A stretch of 64,000 nucleotides of DNA. It comes from Albugo candida (Eukaryota; Oomycota; Peronosporomycetes; Albuginales; Albuginaceae). Both the position numbers and the translations under genes were made by a program. Under the pieces are notes generated by a model, which saw only the letters and a list, made by a program, of their open reading frames with translations, ran no database searches and had not been told where the DNA came from. This document shows positions 51,281-62,000 of the stretch, in pieces. The stretch is taken from positions 186,001 through 250,000 of the forward strand of contig CAJNAR010000015.1 of the NCBI GenBank assembly GCA_905220665.1, given 5' to 3'. Numbering within the stretch: the stretch's first letter is position 1; each line of letters begins with the position of its first letter.

Positions 51281-52270
51281 TCACCAATCAGCATAATTAT
51301 CCAAAATGTATGGGGCAAAATACGTGATCAGAATGCTGGCTCCTGCACGTAAAAGACTCATATGCGCTTCACGAACGATAGAGTTGAATGAATCAGTAGA
51401 GCTCCCATAATCTTGTATCATTTTGTACTCACCAGACACGATATAACAAGCTACCGGGACGGTTTTCTTGGCGGCAAATACACTAACAATATCTCCATAG
51501 AACAGCGAAGGTTTGACAATGACAAAATCTGCACCTTCCGATACATCTCGATCAAACGCCAACATTGCGTGAGAAGTGCTACCAACAGGATGCTGATATC
51601 GTTGGCGATCGCCTTTAAATGTGGATTCGACAGCGTTACGGAATGGAGCATATAAGCATGAAGCCTTTTTAGAGGTGTACGCCATTATCGATACATGCTG
51701 AAAGTTGTGCTCATTCAAAATAGTTCGTATAATTGCAATGCGATTGTCCATCATGTCAGAAGGACAAATCATTTGAGCACCAGCTTGTGCGTAAGCAAGC
51801 GCAATTATAGCCAGTCGTTTAACACTTTCCTGATTATCAATAACGAGTTCTTCTCCGACGGTACGCAAAATACCACAATGACCATGATCGGTATACTCAC
51901 AAAGGCAAACATCACAAGCAACAAGGAGACTTGGTATTTTCACACGAAGCTGTTGGATACACTCGATCACAGGCGTTGTCACAGTATCTGCACACTTTCC
52001 CGACGAATCTTTATCTTGAACTACTCCAAATAGCATCACTGCTTTTAGGCCTTTCGCTTGTGCATCTTTTAGATGCGCAATAAGCGTAGAGAAAGAACCA
52101 TCAGGTTGTCGGCCCCACTGCTTGTTGGGCTCCAATCCTTTGATATCACAGTCTTTATCACGTTGCGTCACGAATAAAGGGTAGATCAATTGAGATGGGT
52201 GAAACGAGGGCTCACTCCATCGTCTTTGTGCCGGGTGATGTAGACTCGAATGGAGAGCACTCCTGCTCAT
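51281..52270 (-). CDS. HEMB: Delta-aminolevulinic acid dehydratase (porphobilinogen synthase)
   Basis: 329 residues, single exon, ATG 52268-52270. The enzyme condenses two 5-aminolevulinate molecules into porphobilinogen for heme. Seen: SQLIYPLFVTQ at the N-terminus; the cysteine-type metal site VACDVCLCEYTDHGHCG, the zinc form of animals and yeast; the Schiff-base lysines in AYTSKKASCLYAPFR and GADFVIVKP; and the C-terminal SGEYKMI and ITYFAPYIL. Substitutions in usually fixed motifs are MMDNR for MMDGR, SKKAS for AKFAS, and VKPSLFYGD for VKPG.PYLD. Catalytic residues are kept, so it is probably active. No plastid or mitochondrial presequence is visible, consistent with a cytosolic enzyme. 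Confidence 0.93.
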   Translation of the reverse strand: MSRSALHSSLHHPAQRRWSEPSFHPSQLIYPLFVTQRDKDCDIKGLEPNKQWGRQPDGSFSTLIAHLKDAQAKGLKAVMLFGVVQDKDSSGKCADTVTTPVIECIQQLRVKIPSLLVACDVCLCEYTDHGHCGILRTVGEELVIDNQESVKRLAIIALAYAQAGAQMICPSDMMDNRIAIIRTILNEHNFQHVSIMAYTSKKASCLYAPFRNAVESTFKGDRQRYQHPVGSTSHAMLAFDRDVSEGADFVIVKPSLFYGDIVSVFAAKKTVPVACYIVSGEYKMIQDYGSSTDSFNSIVREAHMSLLRAGASILITYFAPYILDNYADW

Positions 52271-53763
52271 TTTTATTAATTGAAAGAATACGATTGGTCT
52301 TTAAGTATCCAATTAACCTACATCATTACATTGTTCATAGCGATGCAAATTGGTTAAAACATTTGGTTGCGTGGTTGTTAGTGTTTATAGGGTCCCTGCT
52401 GGGTTCTCAGGTACTGATTTGTCGTAACCAATGCATTGTAGTTCCCCGTGCGAATTTTCATCTATGTTCTGACTAGCATGCGAATGAATGGTATTATAGT
52501 CAGTACAGTTAGTAAGTAGGAATTGACATCTTTCGTGAGTGTTAAAGCTTTTCTTTTTCGTTGTAACAAGTGGCTACCCAAAGAGAGTAAATATCCAACG
52601 CATCTAGCACTTCCATACTATAAATCTCTGTCAGATGTGTCGAGACCGCCAGCAACCTGCCCCGGGTATGACGAATTTCAAACGAACTGATATTTGGGGC
52701 AATGGTATTTCAGCGCTAGTCACCGTCATAGAAGAAATGGCTACTTCGCAAACGATCTATTTCACATGACACAATGCATTTGTTCGACATCTATGTATAT
52801 TATATTACTAAGTCAGATAGTAGCACAATAGAGCTGCCACTTTTGTGGTAGCGACTCTTTAAACAGACCAGCCGCGAACATGGAATAAATCACTGCAAGA
52901 GGAATTGTCGGCGGGATTGTAATGGTTGAAGAATTTATTGTTACTTTTGCTACACACGCTTCTTGATGTGGACTTAAAACGTCTACTACTAGTAATTTAC
53001 TGTATCGATCGATTTATGGAATTATTCATATCGCACGTATAGACAATGCTCTCGTAAGTGCTATTTCAGGAATCTAATTTGGCTTAAAGAGCATTGGGGC
53101 ATTATGAGCATATACTTCCCACCTTTTGGCGCATTCTGCGTTAGTTCTGAGCGCAACCTCGAAGTGATAAACGAGCATGATTAGTACAGCTTCTGTGAGC
53201 TGCTTCATAACATTTTGTTTCACACAAATATGGGTAGCCAGCAACCGTACACATATGGGAGCACTAGATGTCGCGCACTTCGTGTTCGATTATCATTTCA
53301 TCAGTTGGTATTAATCAGCGAATGCTTCCACGTAATCACTCCGCTTCAGCTTACAGGCAGGTTTAAATCAGACGATATAGACCTGTGTTTGCATCATATC
53401 CTATTTGTAGAGAAATATCTCTACAGGTAAGGATTACCAACTGAGAGTACCATTAGTACGGGTCAGCGTACAGTCTATTACTGCAATGATACCACACGCA
53501 CAATCCTTTCCGAAGGGTAATTCTTATAGTAGCCCCCAACACCAGCATTCACTCATCGTACGTAAACGCTTTCTAGCTCAACTTGCCTAAAACTCATGCT
53601 TGCGGCTTGATGCATACTCGAGTCATGAAAAGCTCTCGCCCAAGTCCTCTTCGTATAGGCTCTGTCCTCTTCATGCTGAGACGCTTCAACTCGCGTCTAT
53701 TCATACAATTCCAATCAGTCCGCTGACAACTCTCTGCGTACATGCGGGCAAAGTCGCTACAAC
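52271..53763. other. Long divergent intergenic region between HEMB and the kinesin-like gene
   Basis: About 1.5 kb of AT-rich sequence with only short motif-free ORFs (the longest, 71 codons, at 53215-53430). No repeat, LTR fragment or RNA gene recognised. Two promoters must lie at its ends. Confidence 0.5.
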
Positions 53764-56307
53764 ATGGGCGACAACGATACTCTCACACAATTGAGACATG
53801 TTCAACGCGCACATATTTCTGCTAAAATCTCCTGCAATCCATTTCCATCAGTTCGAACGCACACCGCAGAAAAACAACGCGCGCATTCACAAAGCACATT
53901 CGAGACGCGCCGTTCTCAGCGCAATAAACTCGCTATGTCATCCCCACTCTGCAATTCTGTTGTCGACACTTTGAGCGCAAGAATCCAACATCCACGCATA
54001 TCGACACTTTGTGCATGCATTTCGATGCAGCAGGAAGAAATACAAACGTTGAGACAGAATTTGAGAGAAACGCGATTCGAGCTGCTACGAAGCGAAATAG
54101 AATATCAGGAGTTGTTTCAAGAGCGTAAGCTGATTCAAATCGAGACAGACGCACTCAATACCGACGTACAACGCTTAACGATGGAGCTCGGTCAGCGAGG
54201 TGAGCAAGTACGAAAGCTGTTAGAAAAGAGGAACCAATATAAAGCAAAGTATAAGCATTCGGAGCGGGAGAAACAAGTATCTGAGCGAAAAATACACGAA
54301 ATTCGCGCTGAAAGCGATCAATTACTACAGCAAGTACAAAAAGCTCGTGACGCGCGAGACCGCATGCAACATCTTTACATTCAGCTTAAAGACGCTGCAA
54401 CTTCTTCACTATCCGCACAGTTGTCATCGCAAGTCGCAATTGAGCCCGTATCGGAAATCTCTCTTGTAGAGTGGAAACGAATTTATCGGCGTCGTATCCA
54501 TAAAGTTGCGGTGAGCACACTTTTGGGCATGCGGACGCTCCGGAAGTCTTTGTTTTGTATTCGGGCTCCTGCATTCGAGCTTCGAGAAGAAATGCTGAGG
54601 TTCACAGCTGCGTTACACGGTCCATTAATGAGTCTTGTGAAGCACTCACAAAAGGCTGAGAGTGCGTGTGCCAAAGCTTTATTGTTGGACAGTTCTTTAC
54701 AAAGCTCACAACTCGCACGCTGTCAATTACAGGAAGAATTGTGGAGGTCACGGAACAACGTCTCACTTGTGTGCCAATTGTATTATCCGTATGAAAATAC
54801 AGAGGAAAACCCAGGCAAGAAAGTCGTTTTTCTGGAGGAAAACACGCACGACGGTCTTTTGGATGTGTCGATCGATGAGGCAAATCGACAAGTGGTCCTA
54901 CGGGATCACAGTCGATCTCAAAAGCGGGAAAAATGCTCGACACTGGAAATTCGGCTTGACTGTATCGAGTCGGATGGACCGGGTATTCAAGACGTTGAGA
55001 GTTTCTGTCCCTTGTTGGAAAGTGTGTTGGATGGGTACAACGGCCTTTGTCTCTATATTGACACACTCGCATCCACCGGATCATTTGAAGACGGTCTGAA
55101 AGTCTTAAATGCACTTTACGATAAAAGTGCACGCAAGTCTTCTCAGGGCGCTTTGCGTCATTTTAAGCTGAAAATGAGCTTTGCTGCTGTTTACGGTGAC
55201 AATGTTTGCGACTTGTTGACGTCGAATCTGAGCGTTCTTCCAGTGACAACTGAGTACGAACCGCTGCTTACTTTTGTGGAGAGAGATTTCGATGAGGCTA
55301 GTGATCTGATGATGAAAGGAGTGGCCAGGCTGAACACTGAAAGTGGACACAGTATGCGATCAGCGCATCGAGTCCTTACAGTGAACGTGATATTTGAAAA
55401 AGGGTCGACTGCGTACACCACAAAACTTCAAATTCTGCAATCGACTGGAAAGCAGATTCCTGAAATTGGAGCTCTTCTACAGCTTTTAGAAGATGCTCGT
55501 ACCAGCGAGGAGATCGAGACACATCAAAATCGGGCTCTCCTTTCACTTCTGAAAGATACCACGCGATCGAACGATAAGCTCCTTTTGGTGTTGAACGTAC
55601 CCGCTACCTCCACTCAGCGCTCGCTTCCAATCGATTCGGACACATTCCGCATGTTTCAGGCAATACAGGGTATTCGTGTAATAAATCGACAGCAGATACC
55701 GCCCATATTCGAAGCTCATCCACCAGGGGCACCACATACGCTCCCCAAATCCGAAAGCTTAAACGACACACACGATGAAAAACCCGGTAGAATTCGACCA
55801 CAATCTCCACAATATTCCGTGTATGCAAAACAGCTAACAGAGCGCCTGAACGTCAAAGCCTCAGCTCAAATGAAACCCTTATCGAAAGAAAATAGCGAGA
55901 CGAAAATGAGTGAAATTCCGAGAATTCCGCCCAAATTGCTGCTTGATTCCTCAATAAAGAGAATTGCATCGCGAGCACCGTCTCCACTCAACAAACATGC
56001 AGACAGATGTCTTTCCGCTTCCAAAATTCGCGTTCCTCAGGGAGCAGCAGCTCGAATGGATGCTGTCAAGGTGATAGAGCCAAAACAAAGGGTACAAGAA
56101 AGATTGGGCGGCGTCTTATTAAGCACAAAACAGGCACAAGCGTATGAGAAGCAAATTGTCGAAAAAAACAAACTTTTGGCTTCTGATTCCTTTCGCACAC
56201 TTTCGAGTCGTCCAACTGTTCCACAAATCGGAATTAATCGAATTCGAACACCGACATCTAACGCGAAAAACGCTCAGCAACCACAGCGAAGAGCGCCATT
56301 CAGATAA
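53764..56307 (+). CDS. Kinesin-like protein with degenerate motor domain
   Basis: 847 residues, single exon, ATG 53764 (an alternative ATG is at 53935). A coiled coil (about 85-215, for example IQIETDALNTDVQRLTMEL) precedes a region (about 330-640) whose order of elements follows a C-terminal kinesin motor. NNVSLVCQLYYP stands for 'N.RV.CRVRP', LESVLDGYNGLCLYIDTL for 'V...LDGYN.CIFAYGQT', FKLKMSFAAVYGDNVCDLL for 'V.VS..EIYNE.I.DLL', GHSMRSAHRVLTV for 'SSRSHSVF.I', and ALLSLLKDTTRSNDKLLLVL for 'LT.LLQDSLGGN.KTLM.V'. The P-loop (GQTGSGKT) reads DTLASTGS and switch II (DLAGSE) is unrecognisable, so ATP hydrolysis is very unlikely. A basic tail follows. Vik1/Cik1-type non-catalytic kinesins are the nearest known analogy. 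Confidence 0.7.
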   Translation: MGDNDTLTQLRHVQRAHISAKISCNPFPSVRTHTAEKQRAHSQSTFETRRSQRNKLAMSSPLCNSVVDTLSARIQHPRISTLCACISMQQEEIQTLRQNLRETRFELLRSEIEYQELFQERKLIQIETDALNTDVQRLTMELGQRGEQVRKLLEKRNQYKAKYKHSEREKQVSERKIHEIRAESDQLLQQVQKARDARDRMQHLYIQLKDAATSSLSAQLSSQVAIEPVSEISLVEWKRIYRRRIHKVAVSTLLGMRTLRKSLFCIRAPAFELREEMLRFTAALHGPLMSLVKHSQKAESACAKALLLDSSLQSSQLARCQLQEELWRSRNNVSLVCQLYYPYENTEENPGKKVVFLEENTHDGLLDVSIDEANRQVVLRDHSRSQKREKCSTLEIRLDCIESDGPGIQDVESFCPLLESVLDGYNGLCLYIDTLASTGSFEDGLKVLNALYDKSARKSSQGALRHFKLKMSFAAVYGDNVCDLLTSNLSVLPVTTEYEPLLTFVERDFDEASDLMMKGVARLNTESGHSMRSAHRVLTVNVIFEKGSTAYTTKLQILQSTGKQIPEIGALLQLLEDARTSEEIETHQNRALLSLLKDTTRSNDKLLLVLNVPATSTQRSLPIDSDTFRMFQAIQGIRVINRQQIPPIFEAHPPGAPHTLPKSESLNDTHDEKPGRIRPQSPQYSVYAKQLTERLNVKASAQMKPLSKENSETKMSEIPRIPPKLLLDSSIKRIASRAPSPLNKHADRCLSASKIRVPQGAAARMDAVKVIEPKQRVQERLGGVLLSTKQAQAYEKQIVEKNKLLASDSFRTLSSRPTVPQIGINRIRTPTSNAKNAQQPQRRAPFR

Positions 56308-56319
56308 TAACGTTAAGAA

Positions 56320-57195
56320 ATGACAGTACACATTTCAGAAAACGCAGATGACGTGGGGAGAGCGGTAGGCGCATTGGTGGACACATTGAGCTCAAATGCG
56401 ATACAAACAAACGGGCGATTCACAATCGCCATCTCTGGAGGATCCCTCCCCAAAGTACGTCCCAATTGCTGCAGTCTCAAGCATTTAGTGAACGTCATGA
56501 CAGATTTTACAAAGCGGATTGGAAGCGATGGCGTCGGCAAATATCGACTTTACAAAATGGCACGTATTTTTCGCAGATGAGCGTTGTGTGGCTTTGGATC
56601 ATGCTGACAGCAATTATAGAGCGTGTCATGAAGCGTTCTTCAGTCGGGTAGGTTTTCGAGTCGCAAAACAGCTTCTAAGCAGTTTTGTTGTTGAAAGGTG
56701 TCGATCCCAAGAGATCAGATTTACACCATCGATTCCGTCGACGATTCGAGCAAGGCAGCAAAGATTTATGAAGACCAGCTCCGTAATGTGTTTGGCGAGC
56801 CTGATGTACCCACTTTCGATCTCATATTGCTGGGAATGGGTCCAGACGGACACACTTGCTCATTGTTCCCCGACCATCCTCTGCTCTTGGAGAAGACGAA
56901 ATGGGTCGCTAGAATACAGGATTCACCAAAACCACCAGCAGAACGCATCACATTGACGCTTCCTGTGGTCAACAATGCACATCATGTAAGGCCTGTGATC
57001 GCTTATGGATGTTTGCTTATAGTCGTTCTTCAGGTCGCTTTTGTCGTCACGGGAGCCAACAAAGCAGAAACACTACAAGCGATTTTGCAAAACGAAAAGA
57101 TCGTGGAAGCTCAAAAATTACCTGCAGGGTTGATTCAACCTCGTCAAGGCAAAGTTGAATGGTTTCTGGATGCAGCAGCAGCTTCCAAATTGTGA
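56320..57195 (+). CDS. PGLS: 6-phosphogluconolactonase, four exons
   Basis: Exons 56320-56454, 56504-56647, 56698-56985 and 57034-57195 (introns 48-50 bp), 242 residues in exact frame. The enzyme hydrolyses 6-phosphogluconolactone in the oxidative pentose phosphate pathway, supplying NADPH. Seen: [12 protein letters not shown] at the first splice, [65 protein letters not shown] joined to [14 protein letters not shown], and the C-terminal [19 protein letters not shown]. These are all family hallmarks and the length is normal. The start codon lies only 12 bp after the kinesin-like gene's stop, so its promoter must overlap that gene. Confidence 0.95.
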
Positions 57196-57358
57196 TCAAG
57201 TGTTTGGGAGCATGGCAGCCTGTTGCTAGTCAAGTTCAATCGATGATAACCTTTCGGAATGAATAAAGTGGTATGGAACAATACGACGAAAAGCACTTTG
57301 GAAGCTAATATATCTCTCAATATCAATACGTTTGAAATCAAAATGATCTGGTGCATTG

Positions 57359-58894
57359 CTATCCAACCAATACGAGTCCAAAAGTCAATCCGAACGCAAG
57401 CATCCAAATAGGAGACAAATCGGTCGCTCCATTGCGCTTGGATCTCGTCGTTGGGACGCTCAACACGTCAGTGGGATATTGAGATGCATCAAAAGAGCGT
57501 AGAGCCGGTGTAATCGTTTCTTCTTCACTCAATGCCGCTTTTGCTTTGGCCAAAATTGGGAATGTAAAGTTGCCAGTGTCACACTTTTCTTCGGATTTGC
57601 ACGGCTGACATATCTGCACGTAACCGTTCCGTTTGCACCCATTACCGCTTCCGCACTGCTTCACGTTATAATAACACGGCGGATTTCTCGCAGTGAGCTC
57701 GTCGAGCGTCGGCAGAGGTCGGAAATGCGCAATCACATTCGATGGAATTTGCAGTGAGCTTTTCGATCGATAGATTTCCGTATACGTCTCAATGACTTTT
57801 TGGACACGTTTCGCGTTTGCGGCTTCACTGGTGGCATTCCTCCAAAACGATAAACCTTGTTCGAACGTGCCGGTTTTATTATCCGCAGCGAATTCGACGT
57901 GACTTTCGCTTGCATTACACCAGTCACTAAAGGTTGTATACGGTTTTCCCGTACGTTCGTTGAGAATACTTGTGATTCCAACAACATCATCGATCGGCAC
58001 CCAGCCTAGAATCGAGTATGCAAACGTACAATCTACGCCATTTGGTGCGACTCCAAGCTCACAAAGTCCAGGTCGACTCGCTTTGCGACAATCTTCTGTT
58101 TTCCCGTTCTGATTTGATTTTGTTGAACAGCTGTTTGGGAAGGAAAACATGAATGCACCAGGATACGGAGCACGCGTGTCGGTGATCGTATTCGCACCAA
58201 CAAATGGACCCAGATTCGGCTGCCCATTCTCGCCACTGAATTGGTAACATTCGACGGGAAGTTTGCCCGAGTCGTCTAATGGCTCACACTGACCGTCTTT
58301 CATGGGAACCAAAGGACCATACTCGTTCACTTTCCACGACTCTGCGAATTGGGAAATGGTCTCGTTAGTTTGCACCATTTCAATGCTGTAAAAGACGAGA
58401 TTTTTCGCTCCATATTTGCGCTCACACCGTTTCGACGGAGGACGCTGATGTGAATTGATACATTCAGCCTGCACGAATCGCAAGGCCCCTTCGATGGAAA
58501 ACGTGTTGACAGTGTCGAGTCCGGCTTGATACGCTTTGGCCACGTCGTTCACATTCAGTCGGGTCGATGAAACGAAGCGATCATTCATCAAAACGGGATG
58601 CTCATTCTCCACACGACTGTGAACAAATCGCACTTTCTTCATCTGATACGCATCTCCGGTCGGTTTGACCACATTTCCATCAAGCGGATCGGGAAAGTAG
58701 CCGTTTATATCGAGCGCACTTGACTTGATCGAAGAGTTTGGTAGCTTCTCACTCAGTGTTCCAGAATACAAGCTGCTTGTGGATGAGATCATCGTATTCA
58801 GAATTTGACCAGGAACGCAATCCAAGCAGCAGATAAGTACCATCGATACGCTTTTAAGCATTCGCTTCGTATTGATTTGAGCTGAAGACGCCAT
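57359..58894 (-). CDS. Cys-rich secreted protein, predicted GPI-anchored (paralogue of 23449-24870)
   Basis: 511 residues, single exon. ATG 58892-58894; a second Met 11 residues in would give a tighter signal peptide (MLKSVSMVLICCLDCVPGQ). The C-terminus has a hydrophobic tail (IWMLAFGLTFGLVLVG) after a small-residue segment (NGATDLS), typical for GPI attachment. The ectodomain shares ordered Cys-containing blocks with the other family member, for example EGALRFVQAECIN, YGPLVPMKDGQCE, QPNLGPFVGA, PNGVDCTFAYSILGWVPIDD, FRPLPTLDELTARNPPCYYN and NGCKRNGYVQICQPC, with many N-glycosylation sites. Family unknown to me. The two copies are 33 kb apart on the same strand. Confidence 0.72.
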   Translation of the reverse strand: MASSAQINTKRMLKSVSMVLICCLDCVPGQILNTMISSTSSLYSGTLSEKLPNSSIKSSALDINGYFPDPLDGNVVKPTGDAYQMKKVRFVHSRVENEHPVLMNDRFVSSTRLNVNDVAKAYQAGLDTVNTFSIEGALRFVQAECINSHQRPPSKRCERKYGAKNLVFYSIEMVQTNETISQFAESWKVNEYGPLVPMKDGQCEPLDDSGKLPVECYQFSGENGQPNLGPFVGANTITDTRAPYPGAFMFSFPNSCSTKSNQNGKTEDCRKASRPGLCELGVAPNGVDCTFAYSILGWVPIDDVVGITSILNERTGKPYTTFSDWCNASESHVEFAADNKTGTFEQGLSFWRNATSEAANAKRVQKVIETYTEIYRSKSSLQIPSNVIAHFRPLPTLDELTARNPPCYYNVKQCGSGNGCKRNGYVQICQPCKSEEKCDTGNFTFPILAKAKAALSEEETITPALRSFDASQYPTDVLSVPTTRSKRNGATDLSPIWMLAFGLTFGLVLVG

Positions 58895-59097
58895 ATTTTA
58901 TAATGAGCATCCTCAACATGAAAGTCCACGGCCACATTCTATAGAATCCCAAAGAGTGGGACTTTGACACAAAATTGAATCTTTAAATCGCTGCGTCATA
59001 CTCCCGGCATCCAATCCCAAGCTCTACACATCAATATCTGGCTATCTCGGACCGGATATTCCCACTCTTCCGGCTGTGACACGTGCAAAGTCCTGTG

Positions 59098-62000
59098 TTA
59101 CCTGACAACGCGAGTATTGAAAACCCATTCGCGCATATTTTTGCTTCGATAGTGAGGATACGCTTCCAGAATCTTCTCATAGTTATCGAGCGTGAGACAG
59201 AAAACACTGCAAGTATGAAGGGCGATACATGTAGCTGTTCTCGGAGTTCCAAAGATGAGAGAACGCTCTCCAAAGTACCCAAATGATCCGATGACGCGTT
59301 GAGCTTCCGTCGTTTTCACCTGCACTTGTCTTGCTGTGTTTATTTCGCCCGAGTTCTTTGCTGGAGGCGCATTGACAGCTGGACTGATCTCTGTCGTTTT
59401 TTCAGCAGCATTTCGACTGCTTTCCTCACGCTGTTGCGTCATGGCCACCATATCGATTGTGGGTCCCTGAACCCAAGCTTTTGACTTGGAAAGACGTGCT
59501 TGATCCTGTAGTGTCTTGGCTATTGAGTAAAAGTTGGGGGCTGCAAGAATGGATTTCTCGAGCATTTTGGTCGCTTTCTGATGATCGCTGTCTTCGGCCA
59601 GCGCTGCTGTCAACTCTGGCGTGACTTTGACGATATTCCCTTGCTTCTCAGCTTCTTGTGCTTCGCGTGACGCAGCTGGCACAGTTGACACTCGGACAAT
59701 TCTTACGGATACCAGACCGCTCTCAATGATGTACAGACTTCTGCCCAAGTCTCCGTGCTGAATGATGACGTCATTGGTGACGTAGATCTCGTTCCGCATC
59801 GCTGTGACGATGGATTCAGCAAAAGAATACTCACAAGTGTCAAAAAGTCGAACATTTCGAATGAGATTCCCGTGGACATAGAGAGCAATTCGTCGCTTCA
59901 CTGAAGCTGTAAGTCCTCGCAGCATCTCTTCCTCATTCATCCCTTTCGTTTCATGCCAAAGAAGCGAGAAATACGCCTGCATTTGCTTCCAGCTTTGACT
60001 TGGAAATTCATGGAAAATCATGTAATGATTCGCCTGCGCTACCCGCTGCTCAAATTGAGCTCTGCGGCCTACTTCCATTTCAAATATCTTGAAATAAACA
60101 CCCGAAAGCATACTGAAGACCCCGATCGACAGGAAAATCACGACAAGTGTCACGATATTTTCAAAATAGTTCATGGGTAAAATGTCGCCGTAGCAAACGG
60201 TTGTGATGGCTCCGATGCTGAAATGCACCGAGCGCGAATATTTAGATAAGATTGGAAAGTCGTACAGCTCGTCCAGGTTCTTGAGACCGTGAAATGACAG
60301 CATTCCCGGGGCCGTAAGCCAGGACGCCATGTTCTGATGCTTATAGTAACTCCAGTAAGATGAGCTGTAAAACACACACGCAATCCAATGCGTTCCAATG
60401 ATGAAATCAAGCATCAATTGCCCGAGATAAAAGTACGTCGGTGATAATCTGGCCACTTTACGTTCATACAGCACATAGTATTTGATTTTCTCGTGCAATT
60501 GATGCACTTCCAAGCCACGTAACACCTTTGTAACACGGAATGTCGAAAGAGAGTACAGGAAATGGTCCATGAAAAATGAAGACGTCAGATGTACACGGAA
60601 CTGGAAGCAGGCAAAAGTCGGGACCAATTCGAATGGAATGATTGCAATCAAATCGCGGACATAAGACCCGTGTTCGTAATAATTCCGAGTGATTTCTGTG
60701 CGATCTGTCACGCGTTCACCTTCACGCAAAAACGTGAAATAATTGCGACAGAGAATGAAATTCATAACACTGACAACGTCGATCACTGCGAATTCGATCG
60801 CAAACCACAGCAGAAATTCACCTCGGTGATCACTACTGTCCAAACGATCTTGAAGAAAACTCGCACGAAAAGGGATCGCGAATATGCAATAGTAGTCAAC
60901 AAGCAGCATGACGATGTCCCATCCGTGTCGAAATTTAGGTGTATTCAGAAACGAGGCAAACGTTCGGGTCGGTGGAACTGCCCAAATCAAGTACGGATTC
61001 ACTCCCGAGTCCTTGCTGGACCCTAATAAGCCTGCGGCCTGTGGGATTCGAGAGGTATGAAGGGATTGTCTGCGTCCCTGTGAAAGCGCTGGTATGACCG
61101 ATGCAGCACTCTTCCTAGACATTGTGCGCTGGATTGTGGATTTGTAAGACTCAATTTGACGCTTGGAGGCGTATTCATTCGCACACGACCATTTGTTCTC
61201 AATCTGCTTTACTATTCGTGACAGATAGACTTCGATTTGGTCCATGTTGAGCAAATTCTGCTTCCGTGCTTGTTGCACGTCTCCAAACGAATGTCTGCGT
61301 TTCAAACGAGGCTTTGACTCAACTTCCACAATATCAAAGTCACATCGAGCTTTGTTATCGAAACGATACTGTCCCTCGTGATGATTATTCAGTTGTTTAC
61401 TGATATGATGCCACAACGTATCAATTAATCGAAGAGCCCAAACTCGCTTCAGGTGGCGACGCCATCGAACGACTACATCACTAGAAAATCGCACTTTCAC
61501 CTTCATTTTTCGACACTTTCGCGTACCACCGGATGCTTGCAGTCTACGGGTCAGATTCGAATTTTGCTTTATTCCACTAACTATCGACTTTAACGTTTTC
61601 GGTGCATCCAAAGCCGGGCCCTGCATCAGCCGTCTTTCAGATAATGGAAGCGAGGGCGATTCCCTAGTGGACGCTTGACTTTTTTCATAAAGGTCTTTGG
61701 ACGAGCAAACAAGCCCAAGAATCTCTGCTGCTTCGACTTTAAATGTGTCGGGCATCTGATGCACTTTGTGAGTACTGAGACTTGCTTTCTTTTGTAGCTT
61801 CTCACGCTTTGAAGTAGATCTCCCGCCATCATTTTGTGATCCCTTCTCTGGGAAAGAGCTTGCCAATTTACTCACAAACACATCGATGGATGAGGAATGA
61901 GCTTTGATGCTTCTACCGCTTCGTGGCTCAATATCAGCCCTTGTCGATTTCACAGACGTCGGAGTATCCGCAGTTTGAGGCTGAATGGAGACGTAATTTT

